A stretch of 64,000 nucleotides of DNA from Pseudomonas violetae (GTDB lineage: Bacteria > Pseudomonadota > Gammaproteobacteria > Pseudomonadales > Pseudomonadaceae), in contig NZ_JAKNRW010000011.1 of NCBI RefSeq assembly GCF_023072615.1, forward strand, positions 1-64,000, read 5' to 3'. The position numbers and the translations under genes are program-made. Shown piece after piece: positions 40,631 to 50,351 of the stretch. Every line of letters starts with the position of its first letter. Within the stretch, counting starts at the first letter, position 1. Below the pieces are notes generated by a model. It had not been told where the DNA came from, searched no databases, and was given only the letters and a program-made list of their open reading frames with translations.

Positions 40631-41928
40631 GAAACCTTCTTCGAGGAATGCTTGTCGCTATCTGCTGCCTGGCAGGGATGGCGGTAGCAGATGAGAAAAA
40701 CATTCTGGTTACCAGCGGCAGTGATCGGGCTACCCCGATTGCAGTCGTTCCGTTCGCCAACCAGGGCGGCAGCGTGTTGCCGGATGATATGGCCGAGATC
40801 ATCGGCAACGACCTGCGTAACTCGGGTTACTACTCGCCGATCCCGAAACAGAACATGATCAGCCAGCCAAGCCAGGCCAGCGAAATCATCTACCGTGACT
40901 TCAAGGCGCTGGGCGCCCAGTACGTCATGGTCGGCAGCATTGCTCCGGCGGGCGGCCGCCTGCAGGTGCAATACGCCCTGTTCAACGTCGCCACCGAGCA
41001 GCAAGTGCTGACCGGCAGCGTGTCGGGCAGTGTTGATCAGCTGCGTGACATGTCGCACTACATCGCTGACCAGTCGTTCGAAAAACTCACCGGTATCAAA
41101 GGTGCCTTCTCGACTCGCCTGCTCTACGTGACCGCCGAGCGCTTCTCCGAGAAGAACACTCGCTACACCCTGCAGCGTTCGGACTATGACGGTGCCCGTG
41201 CCGTTACCCTGTTGCAATCGCGCGAGCCGATCCTGTCGCCGCGTTTTGCCCCGGATGGCAAGCGGATCGCTTATGTCTCGTTCGAGCAGAAGCGTCCGCG
41301 CATCTTCATGCAGAACATCGACACCGGTCGCCGTGAGCAGATCACCAATTTCGAAGGCCTCAATGGTGCTCCGGCCTGGTCGCCGGATGGCAATCGCCTG
41401 GCGTTCGTGCTGTCCAAGGACGGCAACCCGGACATTTACGTGATGAACCTGGGTTCGCGCCAGATCACTCGCGTCACAAACGGTCCCGGTATCAACACCG
41501 AACCGTTCTGGGGTAAAGATGGTTCCACCATCTACTTCACCTCTGACCGTGGCGGCAAGCCGCAAATCTACAAGACCAGCTCAAGCGGTGGTGGTGCGGA
41601 GCGTGTGACCTTCATCGGTAACTACAACGCCAACCCTAAATTGTCGGCTGACGAAAAGACCCTCGTAATGATCCATCGCCAGGAAGGCTTCACCAATTTC
41701 AAGGTGGCGGCCCAGGATTTGCAGCGCGGTAGTGTAAAGATACTCACTGATAGCACTCTGGACGAGTCGCCTACTGTTGCGCCCAACGGCACCATGGTAA
41801 TCTACGCCACCCGCCAGCAGGGCCGGGGAGTCTTGATGCTCGTGTCCATTAATGGACGCGTAAGGCTCCCGCTTCCTACCGCACAAGGCGAAGTCAGAGA
41901 ACCTTCCTGGTCCCCTTACCTGAACTGA
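40627..41928 (+). CDS. tolB: Tol-Pal periplasmic beta-propeller TolB
   Basis: The 433-residue precursor has a Sec signal peptide ([20 protein letters not shown], cleavage before DEKN), an N-terminal domain that binds TolA, and a six-bladed WD40-like beta-propeller built from repeats such as [17 protein letters not shown] and [19 protein letters not shown]. It binds Pal in the periplasm. GTG 40627 overlaps the tolA stop (GTGA). Confidence 0.97.
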   Translation: MRNLLRGMLVAICCLAGMAVADEKNILVTSGSDRATPIAVVPFANQGGSVLPDDMAEIIGNDLRNSGYYSPIPKQNMISQPSQASEIIYRDFKALGAQYVMVGSIAPAGGRLQVQYALFNVATEQQVLTGSVSGSVDQLRDMSHYIADQSFEKLTGIKGAFSTRLLYVTAERFSEKNTRYTLQRSDYDGARAVTLLQSREPILSPRFAPDGKRIAYVSFEQKRPRIFMQNIDTGRREQITNFEGLNGAPAWSPDGNRLAFVLSKDGNPDIYVMNLGSRQITRVTNGPGINTEPFWGKDGSTIYFTSDRGGKPQIYKTSSSGGGAERVTFIGNYNANPKLSADEKTLVMIHRQEGFTNFKVAAQDLQRGSVKILTDSTLDESPTVAPNGTMVIYATRQQGRGVLMLVSINGRVRLPLPTAQGEVREPSWSPYLN

Positions 41929-41980
41929 CGCGGCGCTTTACGTTTTACTTAACACACTGGGGTTCATTAGGAGTTTCACG

Positions 41981-42478
41981 ATGGAAATGCTGAAGTTTGG
42001 TAAATTTGCTGCGCTGGCTCTGGCCATGGCTGTAGCTGTAGGTTGCTCGTCCAAAGGCGGCGACAACGCCGGTGAAGGCGCTGTTGATCCAAACGCTGGT
42101 TACGGCGCAAATACTGGTGCAGTTGACGGTTCCCTGAGCGAAGAAGCTGCTCTGCGCGCAATCACCACCTTCTACTTCGAATACGACAGCTCGGACCTGA
42201 AGCCAGAAGCCATGCGCGCTCTGGACGTTCACGCCAAAGACCTGAAAGCAAACGGCGCTCGCGTTGTTCTGGAAGGCAACACCGACGAACGTGGTACTCG
42301 TGAGTACAACATGGCACTGGGCGAGCGTCGTGCGAAAGCCGTTCAACGCTACCTGGTACTGCAAGGCGTTTCCCCAGCTCAGCTGGAACTGGTTTCCTAC
42401 GGCGAAGAGCGTCCAGTTGCTACCGGCAACGACGAGCAGTCCTGGGCTCAAAACCGTCGCGTCGAACTGCGTAAGTAA
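41981..42478 (+). CDS. pal: Peptidoglycan-associated lipoprotein Pal
   Basis: The 165-residue lipoprotein has a type II signal peptide ending in the lipobox VAVGC, with Cys near residue 23 as the lipidation site. A flexible linker and an OmpA-like peptidoglycan-binding domain follow ([43 protein letters not shown]). It anchors the outer membrane to peptidoglycan and is the Tol partner (OprL in Pseudomonas). ATG 41981 follows AGGAG by seven bases. Confidence 0.98.
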   Translation: MEMLKFGKFAALALAMAVAVGCSSKGGDNAGEGAVDPNAGYGANTGAVDGSLSEEAALRAITTFYFEYDSSDLKPEAMRALDVHAKDLKANGARVVLEGNTDERGTREYNMALGERRAKAVQRYLVLQGVSPAQLELVSYGEERPVATGNDEQSWAQNRRVELRK

Positions 42479-42484
42479 TTCGTC

Positions 42485-43318
42485 ATGCGAACGTGCCGTC
42501 GTGCTGTAACTGTTTTGGCCCTCAGCCTTGCACCGCTTGCGGTGTGGGCTGCGGTTCCTGTGGTCGATAACGACTCCGGCTATAACAATAGCGGGAGTAG
42601 TTATCCGCCTGCGGGTTACGGTACGAGCGGCGCCTATGCCGGGGGAGGGGTTTCGGCCCCTGTCTCGGCACAGGGCGAGCTGTTCAACCAACTGCAATCG
42701 ATGCAGGAGCAGATCTCGCGCCAACAAGGCGTCATCGAAGTTCTGCAAAACGATGTAGCGCGCATGAAGCAGGAAAGCCTGGAGCGATACCAGGATCTTG
42801 ATCGGCGCATTGGAACCGGCGTTGCACCAGCCGCAACTCCTGAGAATTCTTCCACCGGTGGCGATTTGAACGCCCCCGGTGCAGCAGCAGGTGCTGGAGC
42901 GGCTGCCGCTCAGGCGCCCGCCGCAGGTACCGAGCCGGCTGACCCAGCGAAGGAAAAACTGTATTACGATGCAGCCTTCGACCTGATCAAGGCCAAGGAT
43001 TTCGATAAGGCCAGCCAGGCGTTTACCGCTTTCCTGCGCAAGTACCCCAACAGCCAGTACGCGGGTAATGCCCAGTACTGGTTGGGCGAAGTCAACCTGG
43101 CAAAAGGCGACCTGCAAGGTGCAGGTCAGGCGTTTGCCAAGGTTTCGCAGCTGTACCCCAAGCACGCCAAGGTGCCTGACTCGCTGTACAAGCTGGCTGA
43201 TGTAGAGCGCCGACTGGGTCATACCGACAAGGTCAAGGGCATTCTGCAACAGGTCGTTGCCCAATACCCTGGGACTTCCGCCGCACAGTTGGCCCAACGC
43301 GACTTGCAGCGAATGTAA
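42485..43318 (+). CDS. cpoB: Cell division coordinator CpoB (YbgF)
   Basis: A 277-residue periplasmic protein with a signal peptide (about 1-22), an N-terminal trimerising coiled coil (about 60-105: LFNQLQSMQEQISRQQGVIE), an Ala/Pro-rich linker, and a C-terminal TPR domain of three repeats (YYDAAFDLIKAKDFDKASQA, YAGNAQYWLGEVNLAKGDL). CpoB links TolA/Pal to PBP1B activity during division. It starts six bases after pal and ends at a strong terminator. Confidence 0.95.
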   Translation: MRTCRRAVTVLALSLAPLAVWAAVPVVDNDSGYNNSGSSYPPAGYGTSGAYAGGGVSAPVSAQGELFNQLQSMQEQISRQQGVIEVLQNDVARMKQESLERYQDLDRRIGTGVAPAATPENSSTGGDLNAPGAAAGAGAAAAQAPAAGTEPADPAKEKLYYDAAFDLIKAKDFDKASQAFTAFLRKYPNSQYAGNAQYWLGEVNLAKGDLQGAGQAFAKVSQLYPKHAKVPDSLYKLADVERRLGHTDKVKGILQQVVAQYPGTSAAQLAQRDLQRM

Positions 43319-43340
43319 GTGTGCTTGACCCGTTTTGAAG

Positions 43341-43367
43341 AAACCCGCACTTGCTGCGGGTTTTTTC
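43341..43367 (+). terminator. tol-pal operon terminator
   Basis: Nine-base-pair stem (AAACCCGCA / TGCGGGTTT) with a CTTGC loop, continuing into TTTTTTC. Confidence 0.92.
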
Positions 43368-43485
43368 GTTAGAATTCACGCCCTTTTTCTGAAACACCGC
43401 TTTTTGGGATTCGCGCGTTGGCGGGGTTCCATCAAGTGCCTGACGGAGGCGGACAGCCTGTTTAGCTGTTACGCCCGTGGCGACT

Positions 43486-44133
43486 ATGCAAGACACATTG
43501 AGAATCACCGAAGTATTTTACTCGTTGCAGGGTGAAACGCGGACGGCCGGGCTGCCCACTGTTTTTGTGCGTCTGACCGGTTGTCCATTGCGTTGCCAAT
43601 ACTGTGACAGCGCCTACGCCTTCACGGGCGGCACGGTTCGTCCGCTCGATGACATCATTGAGCAAGTGGCCGGCTTTCGTCCGCGTTACGTGTGTGTTAC
43701 CGGCGGCGAGCCCCTCGCGCAGCCCAACGCCATCCCTCTGCTCAAGCGCTTGTGTGATGCCGGTTACGAAGTGTCACTGGAAACCAGTGGAGCTCTCGAC
43801 ATCTCGGCGGTAGATTCGCGGGTAAGTCGCGTGGTCGACCTGAAAACCCCAGGTTCGAAGGAAGCGCACCGCAATCGCTACGAAAACATCGAGCTGCTGA
43901 CGTCCAACGATCAGGTGAAGTTTGTCATCTGTTCTCGTGAAGACTATGACTGGTCCGTGTCCAAGCTGATTCAGTATGGTCTGGATCGGCGAGCCGGTGA
44001 GGTCCTGTTTTCCCCCAGTCACCATGACCTGAATGCTCGGGACCTGGCTGACTGGGTGGTCGCGGACAACTTGCCTGTGCGCCTGCAACTGCAGCTGCAT
44101 AAATATCTATGGAATGACGAACCGGGGCGCTGA
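43486..44133 (+). CDS. queE: 7-carboxy-7-deazaguanine synthase QueE
   Basis: A 215-residue radical-SAM enzyme of queuosine (and other deazapurine) synthesis, converting CPH4 to CDG. The cluster motif is [12 protein letters not shown] (CxxxCxxC), preceded by [17 protein letters not shown] 43477 would add three residues; ATG 43486 is chosen from the family N-terminus. The next gene, queC, starts two bases after its stop, so they are co-transcribed. Confidence 0.95.
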   Translation: MQDTLRITEVFYSLQGETRTAGLPTVFVRLTGCPLRCQYCDSAYAFTGGTVRPLDDIIEQVAGFRPRYVCVTGGEPLAQPNAIPLLKRLCDAGYEVSLETSGALDISAVDSRVSRVVDLKTPGSKEAHRNRYENIELLTSNDQVKFVICSREDYDWSVSKLIQYGLDRRAGEVLFSPSHHDLNARDLADWVVADNLPVRLQLQLHKYLWNDEPGR

Positions 44134-44134
44134 A

Positions 44135-44827
44135 ATGACTGAACAACTGAACGCTGCAGAAAAACGTGCGGTTATCCTCCTGTCCGGTGGCCTGGACTCG
44201 GCCACTGTCGTGGCCATGGCGCGAGCTGATGGCTACAGCTGCTACACCATGAGCTTCGACTACGGCCAGCGCTCCCATGCCGAGCTGCACGCTGCCGCAC
44301 GCGTTGCGCGGGATCTTGGCGTGGTCGAGCACAAGGTGATCGGGTTGAACCTGAATGGCATGGGTGGTTCGGCATTGACCGACAGCAGTATCGATATTCC
44401 GGAGGAGGCTGGCGAAGGCATTCCGGTCACGTACGTTCCTGCGCGCAATACGGTGTTCCTGTCCCTCGCGCTGGGTTGGGCTGAAGTGCTCGGAGCGCGT
44501 GACATCTTTATTGGCGTCAATGCCGTCGACTACTCCGGTTATCCGGATTGCCGCCCCGAGTTCATCGAATCCTTCGAGCGCACGGCCAATCTGGCGACCA
44601 AGGCCGGTGTGGAAGGCAACGGCTTCCGTATCCAGGCGCCCCTGCAGAACCTGAGCAAGGCGCAGATCGTCCAGGCCGGCGTAAAGCTGGGTGTCGATTA
44701 CGGCCTGACGGTTTCCTGCTACCAGGCCGATGATAACGGCCGGGCGTGCGGCAAGTGCGACAGCTGCCGACTGCGTGCAGAAGGCTTCGCGGCGGCCGGA
44801 ATCAGCGACCCAACACCTTATTTTTGA
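44135..44827 (+). CDS. queC: 7-cyano-7-deazaguanine synthase QueC
   Basis: The 230-residue enzyme converts CDG to preQ0 using ATP and ammonia. The PP-loop is [12 protein letters not shown] near the N-terminus, and the zinc site lies at the C-terminus ([17 protein letters not shown]). ATG 44135 is right after queE. QueD and QueF, needed for the full pathway, are not in this window. Confidence 0.97.
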   Translation: MTEQLNAAEKRAVILLSGGLDSATVVAMARADGYSCYTMSFDYGQRSHAELHAAARVARDLGVVEHKVIGLNLNGMGGSALTDSSIDIPEEAGEGIPVTYVPARNTVFLSLALGWAEVLGARDIFIGVNAVDYSGYPDCRPEFIESFERTANLATKAGVEGNGFRIQAPLQNLSKAQIVQAGVKLGVDYGLTVSCYQADDNGRACGKCDSCRLRAEGFAAAGISDPTPYF

Positions 44828-44845
44828 TTTATTTCAAATTAAGTG

Positions 44846-44873
44846 TTGAATAGTCCTTAAAAATCAGTATTAT
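44846..44873 (+). promoter_or_regulatory. Sigma-70 promoter for tRNA-Lys
   Basis: TTGAAT (-35) and TATTAT (-10) are separated by 16 bp and followed by a G/C-rich discriminator (ACGCGCCACC). This is typical of stable-RNA promoters under stringent control. The tRNA begins 18 bases after the -10. Confidence 0.7.
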
Positions 44874-44890
44874 ACGCGCCACCACACAGC

Positions 44891-44966
44891 GGGTCGTTAG
44901 CTCAGTTGGTAGAGCAGTTGGCTTTTAACCAATTGGTCGTAGGTTCGAATCCCACACGACCCACCA
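44891..44966 (+). tRNA. tRNA-Lys (anticodon TTT)
   Basis: A 76-base cloverleaf with encoded CCA: acceptor GGGTCGT pairs ACGACCC, D-loop AGCTCAGTTGGTAGAGC, anticodon loop CTTTTAA with TTT at 44934-44936, T-arm GTAGGTTCGAATCCCAC. In P. aeruginosa a tRNA-Lys next to queC is an integration site for PAPI-1-like islands; here the flank continues directly to nadA and looks unoccupied. Confidence 0.97.
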
Positions 44967-44987
44967 TTTTTATAGCAGTTTTAAAAG

Positions 44988-45029
44988 TCTGGAAGGCCCA
45001 CGCAAGTGAGGATTTCCGGATTTTTTTTT
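44988..45029 (+). terminator. tRNA-Lys terminator
   Basis: A seven-base stem with one G-T pair (TCTGGAA / TTCCGGA) and a long loop is followed by a nine-T run. Confidence 0.6.
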
Positions 45030-45237
45030 GCCCGCGATTTGAGCGTTGCTTGATTTGAGTCTGCAGCGGCGCAGGTCAGAATGATCTTTTGCATCCACTG
45101 GATATTCTGTAGCCTTGCGCAGCTCCAACGTTGTCCGTACCTGATGAATACTCACTTTCCCGGCGGTACCCTCTAAGGGGGCTGGAGCCGGGTGTATACT
45201 CGACTTTCGCGCGCAAGCGCTTGCAGGTCTTGCGAAC

Positions 45238-46296
45238 ATGACGCAGATTTCCGAACGCCTTCTGGTTCAAGCCCATCTCGACGCCAAGCAGCCCAAGCCG
45301 CTGACCGCCGAGGAAGAGGCCTATTATCGCGCCGCCATCGCTGCCGAGCTCAAGGCTCAGGACGCAGTGCTGGTTGCTCACTTCTATTGTGATCCGGTCA
45401 TCCAGGCGCTCGCCGAAGAGACCGGAGGCTGCGTCTCCGACTCCCTGGAGATGGCCCGCTTCGGCAATGCCCATCCGGCCAAGACCGTGGTGGTCGCCGG
45501 CGTCAAGTTCATGGGCGAGACCGCCAAGATCCTCAACCCCGAGAAACGCGTGCTGATGCCGACCCTGGAGGCGACCTGCTCGCTGGACCTGGGTTGCCCG
45601 GTGGATGAGTTCTCGGCGTTCTGCGACCAGCACCCGGAACGCACGGTGGTGGTGTATGCCAATACCTCGGCGGCCGTCAAAGCCCGGGCCGACTGGGTGG
45701 TAACTTCCAGCTGCGCGCTGGAAATCGTTGAAAGCCTGATGGATAACGGCGAAACGATTATCTGGGGGCCGGACAAGCACTTGGGCACCTACATTCAACG
45801 CAAAACCGGTGCTGACATGCTGCTGTGGGACGGTGCCTGCATCGTTCACGAAGAATTCAAATCCAAGCAGCTTGAAGACATGAAGGCGCTATACCCGGAT
45901 GCGGCCATTCTGGTGCATCCGGAGTCGCCGACTTCGGTCATCGAACTGGCGGACGCGGTGGGCTCGACCAGTCAGCTGATTGCGGCGGCACAGAGCCTGC
46001 CGAACAAGACGCTTATTGTGGCTACTGATCGCGGCATTTTTTACAAGATGCAGCAGTTGTGCCCGGATAAGGTGTTTATCGAAGCCCCTACGGCGGGTAA
46101 CGGCGCGGCGTGCCGCAGTTGCGCGCATTGCCCGTGGATGGCGATGAATACGCTTGAGCGCGTGCTGAAGAGCTTGAAGGAGGGGACGAACGAGATCTTT
46201 GTCGATCCGGCGTTGATTCCGCAGGCGATTCGGCCGTTGAAGCGGATGCTCGACTTTACCCAGGCGGCGCGGATGAAGCTGGCTGGCAACGCCTGA
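45238..46296 (+). CDS. nadA: Quinolinate synthase NadA
   Basis: The 352-residue enzyme condenses iminoaspartate and dihydroxyacetone phosphate to quinolinate for NAD synthesis. It carries the three cysteines that ligate the 4Fe-4S cluster (within [12 protein letters not shown] or [11 protein letters not shown], plus [10 protein letters not shown] near residue 295) and the substrate motif [13 protein letters not shown] 45238 lacks an obvious strong ribosome-binding site. It stands alone, followed by a REPIN. Confidence 0.97.
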   Translation: MTQISERLLVQAHLDAKQPKPLTAEEEAYYRAAIAAELKAQDAVLVAHFYCDPVIQALAEETGGCVSDSLEMARFGNAHPAKTVVVAGVKFMGETAKILNPEKRVLMPTLEATCSLDLGCPVDEFSAFCDQHPERTVVVYANTSAAVKARADWVVTSSCALEIVESLMDNGETIIWGPDKHLGTYIQRKTGADMLLWDGACIVHEEFKSKQLEDMKALYPDAAILVHPESPTSVIELADAVGSTSQLIAAAQSLPNKTLIVATDRGIFYKMQQLCPDKVFIEAPTAGNGAACRSCAHCPWMAMNTLERVLKSLKEGTNEIFVDPALIPQAIRPLKRMLDFTQAARMKLAGNA

Positions 46297-46311
46297 GTAC
46301 TTGAAAAAAAT

Positions 46312-46394
46312 GTGGGAGCGGGCTTGCTCGCGAAAGCGGTTTGGCAGACAACATCAAAGTCGACTGATAAGCCCTCTTCGCGGGCAAGCCCGCT
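46312..46394. repeat. REPIN between nadA and RDD gene
   Basis: GTGGGAGCGGGCTTGCTCGC at 46312 and an inverted partner TCGCGGGCAAGCCCGCT at 46378 flank about 44 bp. The two arms are not identical (CTCGCG versus CCGCG cores), a mixed pair. It lies between convergent genes. Confidence 0.85.
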
Positions 46395-46414
46395 TGTGTT
46401 TACGGTGTTCGGGA

Positions 46415-46903
46415 TCACTTGGCCTTCTTAGGAATCCGCACCAACTGCGTCTCGGAATACATGTCATGCCAGCTGCGTTTCTGCTTGTCGAACAGCGACC
46501 AGATGAAACCCAGGCCCACACACAGCAGTGAGGCGATGGATACCACAAAGCGCAGCAGTGCCTGCCACAGGCTGATGGATGAGCCGTCGGCGTTCTGCAC
46601 CCGAATGCCCCACACCTGCATGCCCAGGGTCTGACCCGACCAGGTCCAGAACTTGGCAAAAAAACCGAACAGCACGAACAGCAGCAAGGTTGAGAGCAAT
46701 GGATCACCGTCCAGTGCGCCTGCTTCGGTCAGGGTGCGCATACGGTCCTCGCCGATGATCGCCATCTGGATCATCTTGTAGATGCCACTGGTAACAATCA
46801 GCAAAGCGGTGCATAGCAGGAAGTCATAGAACATCGCTGCCAAGCGACGACCCAGGCCAGCGGCGGGGAATTCGCCCTGGGGCTTCAGCAGGTGTTTCGA
46901 CAT
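46415..46903 (-). CDS. RDD family membrane protein
   Basis: About 162 residues with RDD signature FYDFLLCTALLIV in helix 1, GQTLGMQVWGIRVQNADG in the loop, and a third helix with ASLLCVGLGFIWSLF. It ends with a lysine-rich tail. ATG 46903 (MSKHLLKPQ) is chosen; ATG 46933 would add ten residues. It differs from the RDD protein of the MoxR cluster in lacking a large cytosolic tail and in standing alone. Function is unknown. Confidence 0.86.
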   Translation of the reverse strand: MSKHLLKPQGEFPAAGLGRRLAAMFYDFLLCTALLIVTSGIYKMIQMAIIGEDRMRTLTEAGALDGDPLLSTLLLFVLFGFFAKFWTWSGQTLGMQVWGIRVQNADGSSISLWQALLRFVVSIASLLCVGLGFIWSLFDKQKRSWHDMYSETQLVRIPKKAK

Positions 46904-46952
46904 GGCAGGGGTCTCGGCGGAAAAAGAACTCATTTTACGGATTTGCGCGCAC

Positions 46953-46988
46953 AAAAAAGCCCCTGATGTCAGCATCAGGGGCTTTTTC
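46953..46988. terminator. Terminator of the cold-shock gene
   Basis: A 15-bp stem (AAAAAGCCCCTGATG / CATCAGGGGCTTTTT) with a TCAG loop. On the minus strand it ends in a T-run and so terminates the csp transcript. Confidence 0.93.
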
Positions 46989-46999
46989 GTTACAGAAGA

Positions 47000-47212
47000 T
47001 TAAGCTTCTGCCTGTACTTCGTCAGCCTGCATGCCTTTCTGGCCCTGCACAGCAACGAAAGTCACTTTCTGGCCTTCTTTCAGGCTCTTGAAGCCGTTGC
47101 CCTGAATGGCGCGGAAATGCACGAACAGATCCGGACCGCTTTCTGGAGTGATAAAACCAAAACCTTTCTCGTCGTTAAACCACTTGACGGTACCGCTCTG
47201 ACGTTGGGACAT
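47000..47212 (-). CDS. Cold-shock protein, CspA family
   Basis: A 70-residue OB-fold single-stranded nucleic-acid chaperone with RNP1 KGFGFITPE and RNP2 DLFVHFRAI. It starts [17 protein letters not shown]. The ribosome-binding site AAGGA is eight bases upstream, and the leader to the likely promoter is long, as is usual for csp mRNAs whose 5' UTRs regulate translation. It is one of two cold-shock proteins in the window; the other is membrane-anchored. Confidence 0.96.
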   Translation of the reverse strand: MSQRQSGTVKWFNDEKGFGFITPESGPDLFVHFRAIQGNGFKSLKEGQKVTFVAVQGQKGMQADEVQAEA

Positions 47213-47605
47213 TTCTTATTTCCTTTGACGCAAAAAATTAGTGGCAGCCTCTTTCTCGTGAAAGAGTACTGGGACTGGTTGCAGGAGAGTAAGAAGACGT
47301 CGAGCGGGATGTAGCTAACTTGTAGGCTACTGCCCAGGTCACGATGCCAAGCGACCCATGCAAACACAGTGAACAAACTCTACGCCAACTAGCCAATAAA
47401 AAACAAGCCCCTGTGAGAGGCCCGGTTTTGCTCGGCTTGGAGGCTATTGGCCGGTCCACTAGTGCAGCTTGTTTGATAGCGGTTTTCAATTGTTTTCGAT
47501 CGTTATAACCGCAGTTCATTATCGCACTGTTGCACTATTTTATGGCGGTTGCGTTACAGATTAGTGCAGTGTTAACGCAACCGCGTTACTTATAGGAACA
47601 GTCAA
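47213..47605. promoter_or_regulatory. csp leader/promoter region and gcvT downstream region
   Basis: This 393-bp gap carries no gene. It should include the csp promoter and 5' leader (minus strand) and the end of the gcvT transcript. A 12-bp inverted repeat (47545-47584) is listed separately. I cannot define the csp promoter boxes with confidence. Confidence 0.45.
47545..47584. repeat. 12-bp inverted repeat downstream of gcvT
   Basis: GCGGTTGCGTTA and TAACGCAACCGC form a perfect palindromic stem with a 16-base loop that itself contains TTAGTGCA, complementary to TGCACTAT just outside the left arm. No T-run follows, so it is not a standard intrinsic terminator. Confidence 0.7.
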
Positions 47606-48730
47606 TCAACCGCGATAGTAGCGTTGTGGAACAAATGGCATTTTGCTTACAAGCATAGGCACCTTTTTCCCACGGACAATCGCCCATACGGGTGTGTCGA
47701 GTGTTACGTAAGCCGTGTCGAGGTAACCCATGGCCAAAGGACCGCCCAGCGTTGGGCCAAAGCCACCGCTGCAGACGCTGCCGATGATCTCGCCAGCTTC
47801 GTTGACGATTTCTGCGCCTTCGCGCACAGGCGTTCGCTCTTGCGGCAACAGGCCTACGCGCTTGCGGCTGACTCCGCCCTGTTGTTGCGCAAATATGCTT
47901 TCTGCACCCGGAAAGCCGCCGGCCCGCGCGCCATCGGCACGACGCGGCTTGGAGATGGCCCACAACAGGCTGGCCTCGATCGGGGTGGTCTCAGTGTTCA
48001 TGTCATGGCCATAGAGGCACAGGCCGGCTTCCAGGCGCAGGGAGTCACGAGCGCCCAGGCCGATCGCAGCCACTTCAGGCTCGGCCAGCAGTGCCCGGGC
48101 CAAGGCTTCGGCATGCCCGGCCGGTACGGAGATTTCGAAACCGTCTTCGCCAGTGTAGCCCGAGCGGCTGACGAAACATTCGACCCCCAACAGCTGGACG
48201 CGAGTGAACTGCATGAAGGTCATCTTCGCCACTTCAGGCGCCAGGCGCGCCAGTACGGTGACGGCGGCGGGACCTTGCAAGGCCAGCAGCGCGCGCTCTT
48301 CGAACAGCGGCTCGATGGAGCACTGCTCGCCAATATGCTTGCGCAGGTGCGCCAGGTCCTGGTCCTTGCAGGCGGCGTTGACCACCAGGAACAGTTCGTC
48401 GTTACCCAGGTTGGCGACCATCAGGTCGTCGAGAATGCCACCGGCCTCGTTGGTGAACATCGCATAGCGTTGCATCCCCACCGGCAGGTCGATGATGTCT
48501 ACCGGTACCAGGGTTTCCAGGGCCTTGGCAGCGTTGGCGCCGGTCACGCGGATCTGGCCCATGTGCGAGACATCGAACAGTCCGGCGTGGTCGCGGGTGT
48601 GCTGGTGTTCTTTCATCACGCCCAGCGGGTATTGCACCGGCATGTCATAGCCGGCGAACGGCACCATGCGCGCGCCGAGTTCTATGTGCAGGGCGTGCAG
48701 CGGGGTAGTCAGCAATTGTTCGGTGGACAT
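47606..48730 (-). CDS. gcvT: Glycine cleavage system T protein (aminomethyltransferase)
   Basis: The 374-residue T protein transfers the one-carbon unit from the lipoyl arm of GcvH to THF, releasing ammonia. Visible are the folate-domain sequences [18 protein letters not shown] (here [17 protein letters not shown]), [11 protein letters not shown] and [21 protein letters not shown] 48730 has AGGAG upstream. It is the last gene of the gcvH-gcvP-sdaA-gcvT unit, 42 bp after sdaA. Confidence 0.97.
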   Translation of the reverse strand: MSTEQLLTTPLHALHIELGARMVPFAGYDMPVQYPLGVMKEHQHTRDHAGLFDVSHMGQIRVTGANAAKALETLVPVDIIDLPVGMQRYAMFTNEAGGILDDLMVANLGNDELFLVVNAACKDQDLAHLRKHIGEQCSIEPLFEERALLALQGPAAVTVLARLAPEVAKMTFMQFTRVQLLGVECFVSRSGYTGEDGFEISVPAGHAEALARALLAEPEVAAIGLGARDSLRLEAGLCLYGHDMNTETTPIEASLLWAISKPRRADGARAGGFPGAESIFAQQQGGVSRKRVGLLPQERTPVREGAEIVNEAGEIIGSVCSGGFGPTLGGPLAMGYLDTAYVTLDTPVWAIVRGKKVPMLVSKMPFVPQRYYRG

Positions 48731-48772
48731 GTTCTGCTCCTGAAAAAATGTGCAGAGGCCAATGCGCGCGCA

Positions 48773-50149
<1,377 letters not shown>

Positions 50150-50206
50150 GGTTGTTCTCCGGTTTCTTGTTATGGGAATTGGCGGAATCTTTTGACTGGA
50201 CACGGT

Positions 50207-50300
50207 CCTGTGGGAGCTGGCTTGCCTGCGATGGCGGTGGTTCAGTCGCCATCGATGCTGCCTGACAGGCCGCTATCGCAGGCAAGCCAGCTTCCACAGG
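50207..50300. repeat. REPIN inside the gcv operon, between gcvP and sdaA
   Basis: CCTGTGGGAGCTGGCTTGCC at 50207 and an inverted near-identical arm ending 50300 flank about 34 bp; each arm carries the CTGCGAT extension. It fills the position where I recall glyA2 in P. aeruginosa. Confidence 0.92.
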
Positions 50301-50351
50301 TTTTGTGGTGTTCTTGAGAAAGAGGGGCAGGCGCACCCGCCCCTCTTTGGT

